From positions 2,976,001-3,040,000 of the forward strand of contig NZ_FNSV01000005.1 of the NCBI RefSeq assembly GCF_900105905.1: a stretch of 64,000 nt of DNA. Reading direction: 5' to 3'. Origin of the DNA: Rhodococcus koreensis. Its GTDB lineage: Bacteria; Actinomycetota; Actinomycetes; Mycobacteriales; Mycobacteriaceae. A program made the translations under genes and the position numbers. The first letter of the stretch is position 1, and each line of letters begins with the position of its first letter. The notes beneath the pieces were generated by a model. That model made no database searches and was not told the DNA's origin. It saw only the letters and a list, made by a program, of their open reading frames with translations. This document shows positions 54,299 through 62,905 of the stretch, in pieces.

Positions 54299-54355
54299 AT
54301 TTGACGCGCAATTGTGAGGCGCGCGACACTGGGGCTCCGATTCGAAGGAGGTCAC

Positions 54356-55666
54356 ATGGTTGCCGCACTCGGGTTCGCCACGATCGCGTGTTTCCTGGCG
54401 CTGGCGTTCAGCCGCCGGGTCTCGGTGCTCGTCGCGCTGATCCTCGTTCCCATCGCGTTCGCGATCGTGGGAGGGTGGGCACCCGACCTCGGGGAGATGG
54501 TGGGCGACGGCCTCCTGAAGGTCGCGCCCGTCGCCATCATGATCGCCTTCGCGGTGCTGTACTTCAGCCTGATGGTCGACGTGGGACTGTTCGATCCGGC
54601 GATCCGCCGGATCGTCCGGTGGGCAGGCGGCAATCCCACCAAGATCGCCGTCGGCACCGCGGTGCTGACCCTGCTCGTCGCGCTCGACGGCGACGGAACC
54701 TCCACCTTCCTGATCACCATCTCGGCGCTGCTGCCCATCTACCAGCGGCTAGGGATGCGCCCGGTCGTCCTGACCGGCATCGTCTGCCTGGCCGCCGGTC
54801 TGATGAACATGATTCCGTGGGGCGGCCCGACCGTCCGCGCCATGGCCGCGCTCGACCTGACCAGCGCCGACATCTTCACGCCGGTCCTCCCCGCGATGGG
54901 CGCCGGAGTGCTGTGGGTCCTGTTCGCCGCGTACATGATCGGCCGCACGGAACGGAAACGGCTCGGTGTGACCGAACTCGTGTCTCCCGGCGAGGGCGGT
55001 CCCGGCACACCGCACGTCTCCGACCCACCGATGCGTACCCGCCGCCACCGGGCGGTGATGGCATTCAACACGGTGCTCACCCTCGTCCTGATCGTGATCC
55101 TGCTGTTCCAACTCGTGCCGCTGGAGGTGGCGTTCGCCATCGCCTTCGCGCTCGCGCTCGCCGTCAATCGCCCGAAGTGGGCCGATCAGCAGGCCCTGTT
55201 CGCGAAGCACGGCGGCAACGTCACCATGGTGGTCGTGATGATCCTCGCGGCAGGCGTGCTCACGGGAATCCTCAACGGCACCGGCATGATCACCGCGATG
55301 GCGCAGACGTTCGTCTCCTGGATTCCGCAGTCCGCCGGGTCCCTGATCCCCGTCATCACCGCGATCACGTCGATGCCGCTCAGCCTGGTCTTCACCCCGG
55401 ACGCCTACTACTTCGGCGTCGTACCGGTGCTCGCGGAGACCACCGCGTCGTTCGGCGGCGATCCCGCCGAGATCGGCCGCGCCGCCATCCTCGGTCAGAT
55501 GACCACCGGGTTCCCGCTCAGCCCGCTGACCGCGGCGACGTTCATCCTGATCGGACTGAGCAAGGTGGACCTCGGCAGGCATCAGCGGTTCATCTTCGGC
55601 TGGGCCTTCGGGACCACGATCGTGATGACCGTCGTGGCGCTGCTCACCGGTGCCCTCTCGCTGTAA
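54356..55666 (+). CDS. CitMHS-family carboxylate transporter
   Basis: The 436-residue membrane protein has about twelve hydrophobic segments and the CitMHS pattern: LVPIAFAIVGGW, LDGDGTSTFLITISALLPIY, GLMNMIPWGGPTVRAMAAL and FTPDAYYFGVVPVLAE. CitMHS proteins import metal-citrate or related carboxylates with protons. ATG 54356 is fixed by AAGGAGG four bases upstream. It is followed by two AtuA-family genes and divergent from a LysR gene, so its substrate is probably what those enzymes process. Confidence 0.86.
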   Translation: MVAALGFATIACFLALAFSRRVSVLVALILVPIAFAIVGGWAPDLGEMVGDGLLKVAPVAIMIAFAVLYFSLMVDVGLFDPAIRRIVRWAGGNPTKIAVGTAVLTLLVALDGDGTSTFLITISALLPIYQRLGMRPVVLTGIVCLAAGLMNMIPWGGPTVRAMAALDLTSADIFTPVLPAMGAGVLWVLFAAYMIGRTERKRLGVTELVSPGEGGPGTPHVSDPPMRTRRHRAVMAFNTVLTLVLIVILLFQLVPLEVAFAIAFALALAVNRPKWADQQALFAKHGGNVTMVVVMILAAGVLTGILNGTGMITAMAQTFVSWIPQSAGSLIPVITAITSMPLSLVFTPDAYYFGVVPVLAETTASFGGDPAEIGRAAILGQMTTGFPLSPLTAATFILIGLSKVDLGRHQRFIFGWAFGTTIVMTVVALLTGALSL

Positions 55667-55716
55667 TCGTCCCCGACACCGCCGCATCCGTCGAACCAGC
55701 AAAGGACTTCGAAACC

Positions 55717-57090
55717 GTGACACCATCGAGCATCCGTGGCAGCACCGCGCGGAGCGTGCGACTCGGCGCAGGATCCGGGTTCTCCGGGGATCGCATCGAC
55801 CCCGCCGAGAAACTCGCCCGGCACGCCGACCTCGACTACCTGATCTTCGAATGCCTCGGCGAACGCACCGTCGCCGCCGGAAACGCTCGCCGGCTGGAGA
55901 ACCCGGACGAAGGCTACGATCCACTGCTCGCCGCACGCATGCGCGCGGTGCTTCCGCACACCCTCGCGTCCGGGACCACGGTGATCACGAACGCCGGCGC
56001 CGCAAACCCACTCGCCGCCGCGGAACTGGTCTCCGGCATCGCGTCCCGGTCCGCCGACCGTCCGGTGCGCATCGCCGCGGTCACGGGCGACGCGGTGCTC
56101 GAGCAGGTGCTGCGCCACGACCCCGTCGTGTGGGAGACCGGGAAACGCCTGTCGGAGCACGAAGACGTGCTCGTTAGTGCGAACGCGTACATCGGTGCGG
56201 AGGCCGTGCTCCCCGCGCTCGAACTGGACGCCGACGTCGTCGTCACCGGCCGCCTGGCCGACCCGTCGCTCTACGTCGCCCCGCTCGCCCACCACTTCGG
56301 CTGGGACCTCGCCGATCACGAAACCATCGGCGCCGCAACCGCGATCGGGCATCTGCTCGAGTGCGCCGGGCAACTCACGGGTGGGTACTACGCCGATCCG
56401 GTCACCAAACCGGTGAAGGGCATGGCCGATCTCGGCTTCCCGTTCGCCGACGTCCTCGCCGACGGATCGGCGACGTTCGGCAAGCTCGACGGATCGGGCG
56501 GCATCCTCACCGAACGAACCTGCGCCGAGCAACTCCTGTACGAGGTGGGTGATCCCACTTCGTACCTGACCCCCGATGTCACCGCGGACTTCGGCAACGT
56601 GTCGTTCGGCAGCGTCGGGCCCGACCGCGTCGCCATCACCGGTGCAACCGGACGTCCCCGCCCGCGGGAACTGAAGGTGACCCTCGGCTTCCGCGGCGGC
56701 TGGCTCGGCGAGGGGCAGATCAGCTACGCGGGGCCGCGCGCCTACCCCCGCGCCCGACTTGCCGCCGACATCGTCACCGAACGACTCGTCGATGTGCACG
56801 GTGTCAGCGAGGACGCCGTCTCCGTCGAATACATCGGCGCCGGTGCGGCTTTCCGCGGGCTCGACACGGACGAGGATGCCCGCGAGGTTCGCGTGCGAGT
56901 GACGGCCCGGGCACGGACCCGCGAGGAAGCCGACCTCGTCGGCTGGGAGGTGGAAAGCCTGTACACCAACGGACCGGCAGGCGGCGGCGGTGCCCGGCGC
57001 TCCGCGACGGAGGTGCTCGCGATCCGCTCGTGCACCCTCCCCCGCGAACTCGTGCCCACCCGCGTCCATCTCACGGAGGTGTCGAAATGA
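55717..57090 (+). CDS. AtuA-family protein (DUF1446)
   Basis: A 457-residue protein of the AtuA/DUF1446 family: RLGAGSGFSGDRIDPAEKLA, DYLIFECLGERT, TNAGAANP, VVTGRLADPSLYVAPL and QLTGGYYADP. AtuA is required for acyclic terpene use in Pseudomonas, but its reaction is not settled. GTG 55717, with AAAGGA ten bases upstream, marks the beginning of similarity; the frame stays open upstream inside the transporter gene. It overlaps the next gene by four bases (ATGA). Confidence 0.83.
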   Translation: MTPSSIRGSTARSVRLGAGSGFSGDRIDPAEKLARHADLDYLIFECLGERTVAAGNARRLENPDEGYDPLLAARMRAVLPHTLASGTTVITNAGAANPLAAAELVSGIASRSADRPVRIAAVTGDAVLEQVLRHDPVVWETGKRLSEHEDVLVSANAYIGAEAVLPALELDADVVVTGRLADPSLYVAPLAHHFGWDLADHETIGAATAIGHLLECAGQLTGGYYADPVTKPVKGMADLGFPFADVLADGSATFGKLDGSGGILTERTCAEQLLYEVGDPTSYLTPDVTADFGNVSFGSVGPDRVAITGATGRPRPRELKVTLGFRGGWLGEGQISYAGPRAYPRARLAADIVTERLVDVHGVSEDAVSVEYIGAGAAFRGLDTDEDAREVRVRVTARARTREEADLVGWEVESLYTNGPAGGGGARRSATEVLAIRSCTLPRELVPTRVHLTEVSK

Positions 57091-57416
57091 CCACGCCCGC
57101 CACCGTTCAGCGCATCGACGCACTCGCGGACGTCCGCGCCGGCGACAAGGGCGACACGCTCATCGTCGCCGTGCTGGCCCGGGACCGCGCCGCCTACGGC
57201 CTGCTCGAGCGGAGACTGACCGACGACGTCGTCGCCGCCCGCTACGGTGAACTGATCACCGGACCGGCCCGGCGCACCTGCCAGCCCAACCTGCTGGCGA
57301 TGGTGTTCGAACTGCCCGGTGTCCTCGGTGGCGGCGTCACGGGTTCACCCGCACTCGACGGGCACGGCAAGACGCTGGGCTACCACCTGCTGAGCCTCGA
57401 AATCCGAGACGTCTAA
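57087..57416 (+). CDS. AtuA-related C-terminal domain protein
   Basis: A 109-residue protein matching the small domain that is fused to, or encoded beside, AtuA proteins (LADVRAGDKGDTLIVAVLAR, YGLLERRLTDDVVAARYG, LLSLEI). The ATGA overlap with the AtuA gene and the fusion seen in other organisms indicate a complex. The 3' end overlaps the convergent ligase gene by four bases. Confidence 0.82.
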   Translation: MTTPATVQRIDALADVRAGDKGDTLIVAVLARDRAAYGLLERRLTDDVVAARYGELITGPARRTCQPNLLAMVFELPGVLGGGVTGSPALDGHGKTLGYHLLSLEIRDV

Positions 57417-58810
57417 CCGGGATTCGGGTTCCGCGAGTCGGCCAGGGTGGCGGCGAGTGCGGGACGATCGAGCTTGCCGCGCGGCGTGCGCGGCAGGCTG
57501 TCCACCACGAGGACCTGAACCGGCATGCTGGGGCTGGGAAGGGTCGCGCGCAGATGCCGCCAGATCTCGGCGGTGCTCGGGGCGTCGCCGTGCACGACGA
57601 TCGCGGCGGCGGGCGCCTCCCCCATCCGCGCGTCGGGAACCCCGATGCACGCGGCCTCCGAGACCCCGGGCAGCGCGGTCAGCGCCGCTTCGACGGCCGC
57701 GGGTTCGACATTGAGTCCCGCCCGGATCACCGTGTCGCTGTCGCGGCCGAACAACTGCAGGCTGCTGCCCACCACCCGGCCGCGGTCGCCCACCGTCATC
57801 CACCCGTCGTCGGGGCCGTTCACCACACCGTCCTCGGTGAGGTACCCGTCGAACAGCATGTCGCTGCGCACGTGCACCAGGCCCTCGCGGATCTCGGCGT
57901 CGACGCCGTCGAACAGTTCGCCCGCCGAATGCTCGTCGGCGGCACCGAGACCCCGGTCGTAGGACACGAAACTCAGTTCGGAGGCTCCGTAGAAATGCAC
58001 GAGCGACGCATTCGGCAGGACGCCCTGCAACGCCTCACGCCCCGTGCGCGGCCACCGGGCCGCCGAGGACAGCACCTCCCGGACGCTGTCGACGGTGCCG
58101 ATCCCCGACCGCACGACGTCCCAGGCGATGGTCGGTACCGAGTACAGGTGGGTGGCCGCGTCGCCCAGCGACTGCGTGACCGGCCGCAGGTCCACGGTCG
58201 CGCCGCGGCTGAGTCCGTGGATCGCGCCGTACAGGAAATGCGTGTGGTCGAGGACCCCGGGCACCGACACGCGGTCGCCGCCGCCGATGTCGAACGTCGT
58301 GTCGGAGCGGTCGAGAGTCGTGGCCCACGATCGCTGGTTGCGCACGAACAACTTCGGTTCACCGGTGGTGCCGGAGGTGATGCCGACCAGCAGTTCGGCG
58401 CCGGGGTGTGCCCGGCCCGCGGTGCCGTCGGATTGCAGGGTGTCGGCCGTCTCGACGGTTCCGTCGAATCCCAGCCTCCGCAGCCGGCGGTGCTGGTGCG
58501 GCGCCGCGACGACGGCACCGGGTTTCGCGAGTTCGAGCACCCGCGTCAGCTGCGCGGGCAGCAGGTGCCGGTGCAGCAGGACGACGCTGACGCCCGCGTG
58601 CATCGCGGCCGTCACGACGACCAGCGACCCGACGTCCGAGGTCGGCAGCACGGCGACCCGGTCCATGCCGTCGAGCCCGGCCGCGGTCCGAGCGACGCGC
58701 GACCAGAACCGGCCGTAGTCGACGGTCTCGCGGGCGGAGACGATCGCTACCGCCCCCGGGTTCTCGGCGGCGCGTCGGGCGATGCGTTCAGCGGGCAGCA
58801 GCTCAGTCAT
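57413..58810 (-). CDS. AMP-binding acid-CoA ligase in the biotin operon
   Basis: A 465-residue ANL-superfamily enzyme. ATP-binding ITSGTTGEPKL, FYGASELSFVSYD, TVGDRGRV and the catalytic lysine region TPRGKLDRPA are present. It is somewhat shorter than typical acyl-CoA synthetases. The ATG at 58810 lies eight bases inside the bioN gene, so it is the last gene of the bioY train. Together with the ligase at 61203 and the thiolase it may activate a carboxylic acid used for biotin, such as pimelate or a longer diacid; the substrate is inference. Confidence 0.83.
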   Translation of the reverse strand: MTELLPAERIARRAAENPGAVAIVSARETVDYGRFWSRVARTAAGLDGMDRVAVLPTSDVGSLVVVTAAMHAGVSVVLLHRHLLPAQLTRVLELAKPGAVVAAPHQHRRLRRLGFDGTVETADTLQSDGTAGRAHPGAELLVGITSGTTGEPKLFVRNQRSWATTLDRSDTTFDIGGGDRVSVPGVLDHTHFLYGAIHGLSRGATVDLRPVTQSLGDAATHLYSVPTIAWDVVRSGIGTVDSVREVLSSAARWPRTGREALQGVLPNASLVHFYGASELSFVSYDRGLGAADEHSAGELFDGVDAEIREGLVHVRSDMLFDGYLTEDGVVNGPDDGWMTVGDRGRVVGSSLQLFGRDSDTVIRAGLNVEPAAVEAALTALPGVSEAACIGVPDARMGEAPAAAIVVHGDAPSTAEIWRHLRATLPSPSMPVQVLVVDSLPRTPRGKLDRPALAATLADSRNPNPG

Positions 58811-59405
58811 CGTCCACTCCCCGTGCGACGAGGGCGTCGCCCATCGCATCCGCGGTCCGGAGGGCACGCACCAGAACCGGTGTGGCCAGCGCTGTCATCG
58901 ACCATTGCAATCCTCGTGCCTTCCGCGCCTGCGCCACCTCCTGCACGATCCCGGTGAGCAGCGGGATACACCGGATCGCCAGCGCGAGGAGGAGCCCGAT
59001 CCGGTCCGGATCGACCCCGACTCTCCGCAGCGGCCCGAGCGCGCGCGACACGGTGTCGAGCATGTCGGTGACCCGGGTAGTGAGCGTGACCAACGCGGCG
59101 AGCGCCACCGAGATCACCAGCACCCCGCACACGACGACCGCCCGCGACGGCGACGTGATCAGCACCTGGAACACCGCGATGATCAACAACATCCACACCA
59201 CCGGGCGCAGTTGCGCCACGGCCACCCGCCACGGAATGGACGCCACCACGAACAGCAGTCCTACCAGAACGACGACGACGCCGACCTCGAGTGGGGTGCG
59301 CACGAACACGGTGGCCGCGACGATCGACAGAATCAACAGCAGCAGTTTCAGCCCGGCGGGCATCCGGTGCAGCAGCGAGTCGCCGGGGCGGTACAGCCCG
59401 ATCAT
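58803..59405 (-). CDS. bioN: Biotin ECF transporter transmembrane protein (EcfT type)
   Basis: The 200-residue membrane protein has four to five hydrophobic segments and the EcfT coupling motifs A-x-K/R-A-R-G in QARKARGL and a second arginine motif near VARGV. The start MIGLYRPGDSLLHRMPAGLK is typical for BioN/CbiQ. The ATG overlaps the bioM stop in ATGA. It links the ATPase BioM to the substrate-binding BioY. Confidence 0.9.
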   Translation of the reverse strand: MIGLYRPGDSLLHRMPAGLKLLLLILSIVAATVFVRTPLEVGVVVVLVGLLFVVASIPWRVAVAQLRPVVWMLLIIAVFQVLITSPSRAVVVCGVLVISVALAALVTLTTRVTDMLDTVSRALGPLRRVGVDPDRIGLLLALAIRCIPLLTGIVQEVAQARKARGLQWSMTALATPVLVRALRTADAMGDALVARGVDDD

Positions 59406-60082
59406 TCGACCAGCTGCCGGTACGCGGGGACGGCGTCGTCCGGGGTGCCGTCGAACGCGACGAGCCCGTCGTCGATGACGATGACCCGTTCGAAACTCTC
59501 CAGCAACGCCAGTTGGTGGGTCACGACGATCACCTGCTGGTCCATCGAATCGAGGGCCTCGGAGACGACGCGCGCGTTCCGCAGATCCAGCAGCGTGGTC
59601 GGCTCGTCGGCGATGACCACCTCGGGCCTGCGGATGAGGACGGCGCCGATGGCGAGCAACTGCTTCTGGCCCCCGGACAGCAGGTGCGCGGGATGCTCGG
59701 CGTGCTTGTCGAGCCGGAACCGCACCAGGATCTCCTCGACGCGGGTCGCGATCTCCTCTTTGCTCAGACCGGACCGGCGCAGCGAGAACGCCAGATCCTC
59801 GGACACGGTGGGCATGACGATCTGGGTGTCGGGGTCGGTGAACACGAATCCGACCTTCCGCCGCACCTGCGCGCCCTTCCGGGCGGCGTCGACGCCGTCG
59901 ACCGTGACGGTGCCGGAGGTGGGTTTCAGCAACCCGTTGATCATCCGCGCCAGCGTCGACTTGCCGGAACCGTTGGATCCGATGATGCCGACGCGACGCT
60001 CCGCGAAACGCAGGTCGACGCCGCGCAGTACCTTGCGGTCGCCGAAGGCGTGACTCACCGAGTCGAAGACGATCTCACTCAC
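59402..60082 (-). CDS. bioM: Biotin ECF transporter ATPase
   Basis: A 226-residue ABC ATPase: Walker A GSNGSGKST (35-43), Q-loop in DPDTQIVM, signature LSGGQKQ, Walker B VVIADEPTT and switch histidine in VVTHQLALL. Short BioM-type with DPDTQ as in EcfA proteins. GTG 60082 overlaps the thiolase stop in GTGA; the frame stays open far upstream only inside the thiolase gene. It powers biotin uptake with BioN and BioY. Confidence 0.92.
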   Translation of the reverse strand: MSEIVFDSVSHAFGDRKVLRGVDLRFAERRVGIIGSNGSGKSTLARMINGLLKPTSGTVTVDGVDAARKGAQVRRKVGFVFTDPDTQIVMPTVSEDLAFSLRRSGLSKEEIATRVEEILVRFRLDKHAEHPAHLLSGGQKQLLAIGAVLIRRPEVVIADEPTTLLDLRNARVVSEALDSMDQQVIVVTHQLALLESFERVIVIDDGLVAFDGTPDDAVPAYRQLVE

Positions 60083-61206
60083 GACACACGCTCCACGAGC
60101 ACGGCGATGCCCTGTCCGCCGCCGATGGCGCAGGCGGCGAGTCCGAGCGCGGGCCCGTCCTCGCGCAGCATCTGACTTGCCAAGCGCACCAGCAGGATCG
60201 CGCCCGACGCCCCCCATGGGTGTCCCATGGCGATGGCGCCGCCCTGCGGGCAGATCACGGATTCGTCCAGTCCGAGTTCGTCCGACACCGCCAGCACCAC
60301 CGACGCGAACGCCTCGGTGATCTCGACGACGCCCAGATCCGCCACGTCGTGCCCGGTTCGCTTCAGGAGTTTGCGGATCGCCGGAACCGGACCGAGCCCG
60401 GGCAACGCGGGGTCCGATCCCGCGACCGCGGAGCCGAGCACCCGCAGCGCAGGCAGTCCGGCGGCCAGCGTCTCGGTGGTCACGGCCAGCACCGCGGCGC
60501 CGTCGGAGATGCCGCACGAATTCCCGGCGGTGGCCGTTCCGTCGGCACCGAAACTCGGGCGCAGTCGCGCGAGCCTTGCCTCCGTCAGGCCTGCGCGAAT
60601 GCGCTGGTCCTTCGCGATGTCGCCGACCGGCACGATCTCCGACGAGAAGTCGGCGGCCGCCGCCAGGGTGTGCGACCGCGCCGCGTACGCGTCCTGCCGC
60701 TCACGGCTGATGCCGCGCACCCGGGCGAGATCGTCGGCGGCCACACCCATGTCGGGGTCGGGAAAGCCGTGCGGCGCAAAGGGAGCACGGGTGTAGCGCA
60801 CCGGGTCGGCGCCGGGCACCGGCGGCCAGAACCGCCACGGCGCGGTGCTCGCCGATTCGACGCCGCCCGCCAGGATCAACTCGTCGGCGCCGCTGCGCAC
60901 GCGCAGCGCGGCCTGCATCACCGCATCGAGACCGGAACCGCACTGCCGGTCGACGGTGACCCCGGGAACCTCCGCACCCAGCCCCGCCCGCAGGGCAGCG
61001 ACCCGCGCCGGGTCGCCGCCCGGCCCGAGGCAGTTGCCGAGCACGACGTCGTCGACCTCGGCGACGAGGCCCGACCCGCGCAGCGAGTCCAGGACCTCGC
61101 GCAGCACCGGGGCGGCCAGATCGGTGGTGGTCAGATCGGCGAACCCGTGCCCGGCATTGCCGATCGGCGTCCGGCGCGGCGCCACCAGTACAGGGACAGA
61201 GCTCAT
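60079..61206 (-). CDS. Thiolase (acetyl-CoA acetyltransferase) in the biotin operon
   Basis: The 375-residue thiolase has its acyl-binding Cys89 in VDRQCGSG, the catalytic histidine in GGAIAMGHPWGASGA and the second cysteine in AACAIGGGQG. It can cleave or form 3-oxoacyl-CoA. Its place between an acid-CoA ligase and bioM, with four-base overlaps on both sides, is unexpected for general fat metabolism and suggests a job tied to biotin or its precursor. No dehydrogenase or hydratase of beta-oxidation is in the operon. Confidence 0.88.
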   Translation of the reverse strand: MSSVPVLVAPRRTPIGNAGHGFADLTTTDLAAPVLREVLDSLRGSGLVAEVDDVVLGNCLGPGGDPARVAALRAGLGAEVPGVTVDRQCGSGLDAVMQAALRVRSGADELILAGGVESASTAPWRFWPPVPGADPVRYTRAPFAPHGFPDPDMGVAADDLARVRGISRERQDAYAARSHTLAAAADFSSEIVPVGDIAKDQRIRAGLTEARLARLRPSFGADGTATAGNSCGISDGAAVLAVTTETLAAGLPALRVLGSAVAGSDPALPGLGPVPAIRKLLKRTGHDVADLGVVEITEAFASVVLAVSDELGLDESVICPQGGAIAMGHPWGASGAILLVRLASQMLREDGPALGLAACAIGGGQGIAVLVERVS

Positions 61207-62324
61207 GCCAGCCAGTCTCTCACTCGGCCTCGGGCGACCTTGCCACTGGCAGTCCGCGGCAGCGACTCGATCGGCACCCAGCGGCGGGGCATGGCTTCCT
61301 TCGTCAGCGCCCGGCGCGCGTGCGCACGGATGTCCGCGATCTCCGCGGTGCCGTCGAGCTCCACCACCGCGGTGACGGTCTCGCCGAGCACAGAGTGCGG
61401 CGATCCGACGACGGCGACCGCGTCGATGCCGTCGAGCGTCTCGAGGATGCGCTCGACGTCCTCGGCGACCACCGTGGTGCCGCCGACGTTGATCGCGGAG
61501 TCACCCCTGCCGCGGACGGTCAGCTCCCCGTTGTCGCCGAGTTCCGCCAGGTCACCGACGCCGAACCAGTCCGGGGCCCCGATCACGCTGTACGGCGACC
61601 GGACGTACAGCAGTCCGTCGCGGATGTCGGCGTCGACACCGTCCAGCAGCCGCAGCGGTTCGGGGACCTTCCGCGCCGCGACGAGGGACAGTTCCGCGGC
61701 GCCGTAGTACTCGACGATCTCGATCCCGTCCGCCACCGCGCGGGCGCCGTCGTCGAGGGCGGTGCCTGCGACGATCGCGGTGCGCAGCTTCGGGGCCTTC
61801 CCCACCACGTCACGGAGAACGGCGGGGACGGCGTGCACCACCGTCGCCCGCGACGGATCGTCGGTGACGCACGCGCCGCGCCACAGCGCGTGCACCGCAC
61901 CGAACAGGTGCATCGTGGCGTGCAGCGGCCCGGTGATCAGCACGTGGTCCGTGGCGTCGATTCCGGTGATCGCGGTGAAGGCGGGAAAGCTGTCGAACCA
62001 GGATGCCGCGGTGCGGGCGAGCGGTCGGGGCCTGCCGGTGGAACCGGACGTGGCCACCAGCAGGAACGCCGACGGCGGAATCGCGGGCCGGTCGGGACGG
62101 GCGTCGGGGTTCTCGACGATCACCGCGGTCCCCCGCCGCGCGCCGGCGCAGACGCAGATCAACGCGTCTGCAACCGACAACTCCGACGCGTCGTGGACGG
62201 ACGCGTCGGAGCCGTGCTCGTCGATCCACCGGTCGATCGCCCGGTCGAGTTGGGCGTAGGTGTACGTGCGGCCGTCGACGTCGAGAGCAGGCTGATCGCC
62301 GGCGCCGCCGAGTACGGCAATCAC
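61203..62324 (-). CDS. Short AMP-binding acid-CoA ligase in the biotin operon
   Basis: From GTG 62324 the product has 373 residues, about 100 fewer than usual ANL ligases, with a reduced N-terminal part. The ATP loop is VATSGSTGRPR (Arg replaces the usual Lys), followed by YYGAAELSLVAAR, GVGDLAE and the catalytic-lysine region TASGKVARG. It overlaps the bioY stop (GTGA) and the thiolase start (ATGA). It is paralogous to the ligase at 57413 (shared YGA-ELS and DGVDA-IRDGL segments). The substrate is unknown. Confidence 0.83.
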   Translation of the reverse strand: MIAVLGGAGDQPALDVDGRTYTYAQLDRAIDRWIDEHGSDASVHDASELSVADALICVCAGARRGTAVIVENPDARPDRPAIPPSAFLLVATSGSTGRPRPLARTAASWFDSFPAFTAITGIDATDHVLITGPLHATMHLFGAVHALWRGACVTDDPSRATVVHAVPAVLRDVVGKAPKLRTAIVAGTALDDGARAVADGIEIVEYYGAAELSLVAARKVPEPLRLLDGVDADIRDGLLYVRSPYSVIGAPDWFGVGDLAELGDNGELTVRGRGDSAINVGGTTVVAEDVERILETLDGIDAVAVVGSPHSVLGETVTAVVELDGTAEIADIRAHARRALTKEAMPRRWVPIESLPRTASGKVARGRVRDWLA

Positions 62325-62905
62325 GTACGGATGAGGCCGGGGTACGCGCGGTGCACACTCTTGGCGACGACGGTGGCGACGACGACCTTCAGCGCGTCGC
62401 CGGGGATGAACGCGAAGTTGGTGGTGATGGCGGCCCCGACCCCGAGGTCGGTGCGCAGCAGCAGCCCGATGGTGCCGAACAGGTAGATGATCACGATCCC
62501 GCCGAGGGCGTTGATCAGCAGACCGAGAGCGATCGGGTACTTCGGCAGGATCCGCGCGGTGAGGAGGCCGATGACCAGCGTCGCGGGAAGCCACCCGATG
62601 AGGTATCCGGCGCTGGGACCGGCGAGCGCCGTCAGTCCGGTGCGGCCACCGGACAGCAGTGGAAGTCCGATCAGGGTCAGTGCGAGGAAGACCGCGACGG
62701 CGGCGGTGCCCTTGCGTGCCCCGAGCACGGCGCCCGCGAGGATGACCCCGAGGGTCTGCAGCGTGATCGGCACGCCGCTGAAGCCGACCGTGATGGCGCC
62801 GGGCAGACCCAGCGCGGCGATCAGTGCGGCGAACACCGCGATCTGCGCCATGTCCCGCGCTGAAATACCGAGCCTCGACACCCGAGCACTCCCGACTTCT
62901 GTCAT
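62321..62905 (-). CDS. bioY: Biotin transporter substrate-binding protein
   Basis: A 194-residue membrane protein with six hydrophobic segments and BioY motifs: AQIAVFAALIAALGL, GFSGVPITLQTLGVILAG, LGARKGTAAV, GPSAGYLIGW and FIPGDALKVVVA. It binds biotin and works with BioM and BioN. The ATG follows GAGGAG at five bases, and a BioQ-like palindrome lies 22 bases upstream. The ATG also overlaps the stop of the exporter gene before it (ATGA). Confidence 0.93.
   Translation of the reverse strand: MTEVGSARVSRLGISARDMAQIAVFAALIAALGLPGAITVGFSGVPITLQTLGVILAGAVLGARKGTAAVAVFLALTLIGLPLLSGGRTGLTALAGPSAGYLIGWLPATLVIGLLTARILPKYPIALGLLINALGGIVIIYLFGTIGLLLRTDLGVGAAITTNFAFIPGDALKVVVATVVAKSVHRAYPGLIRT

Noticed and set aside
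54301..55716. Upstream extension of the AtuA frame through the transporter gene (929 codons in all)
   Set aside because: The extra part is Arg/His-rich shadow of the CitMHS gene; similarity to AtuA begins at GTG 55717.
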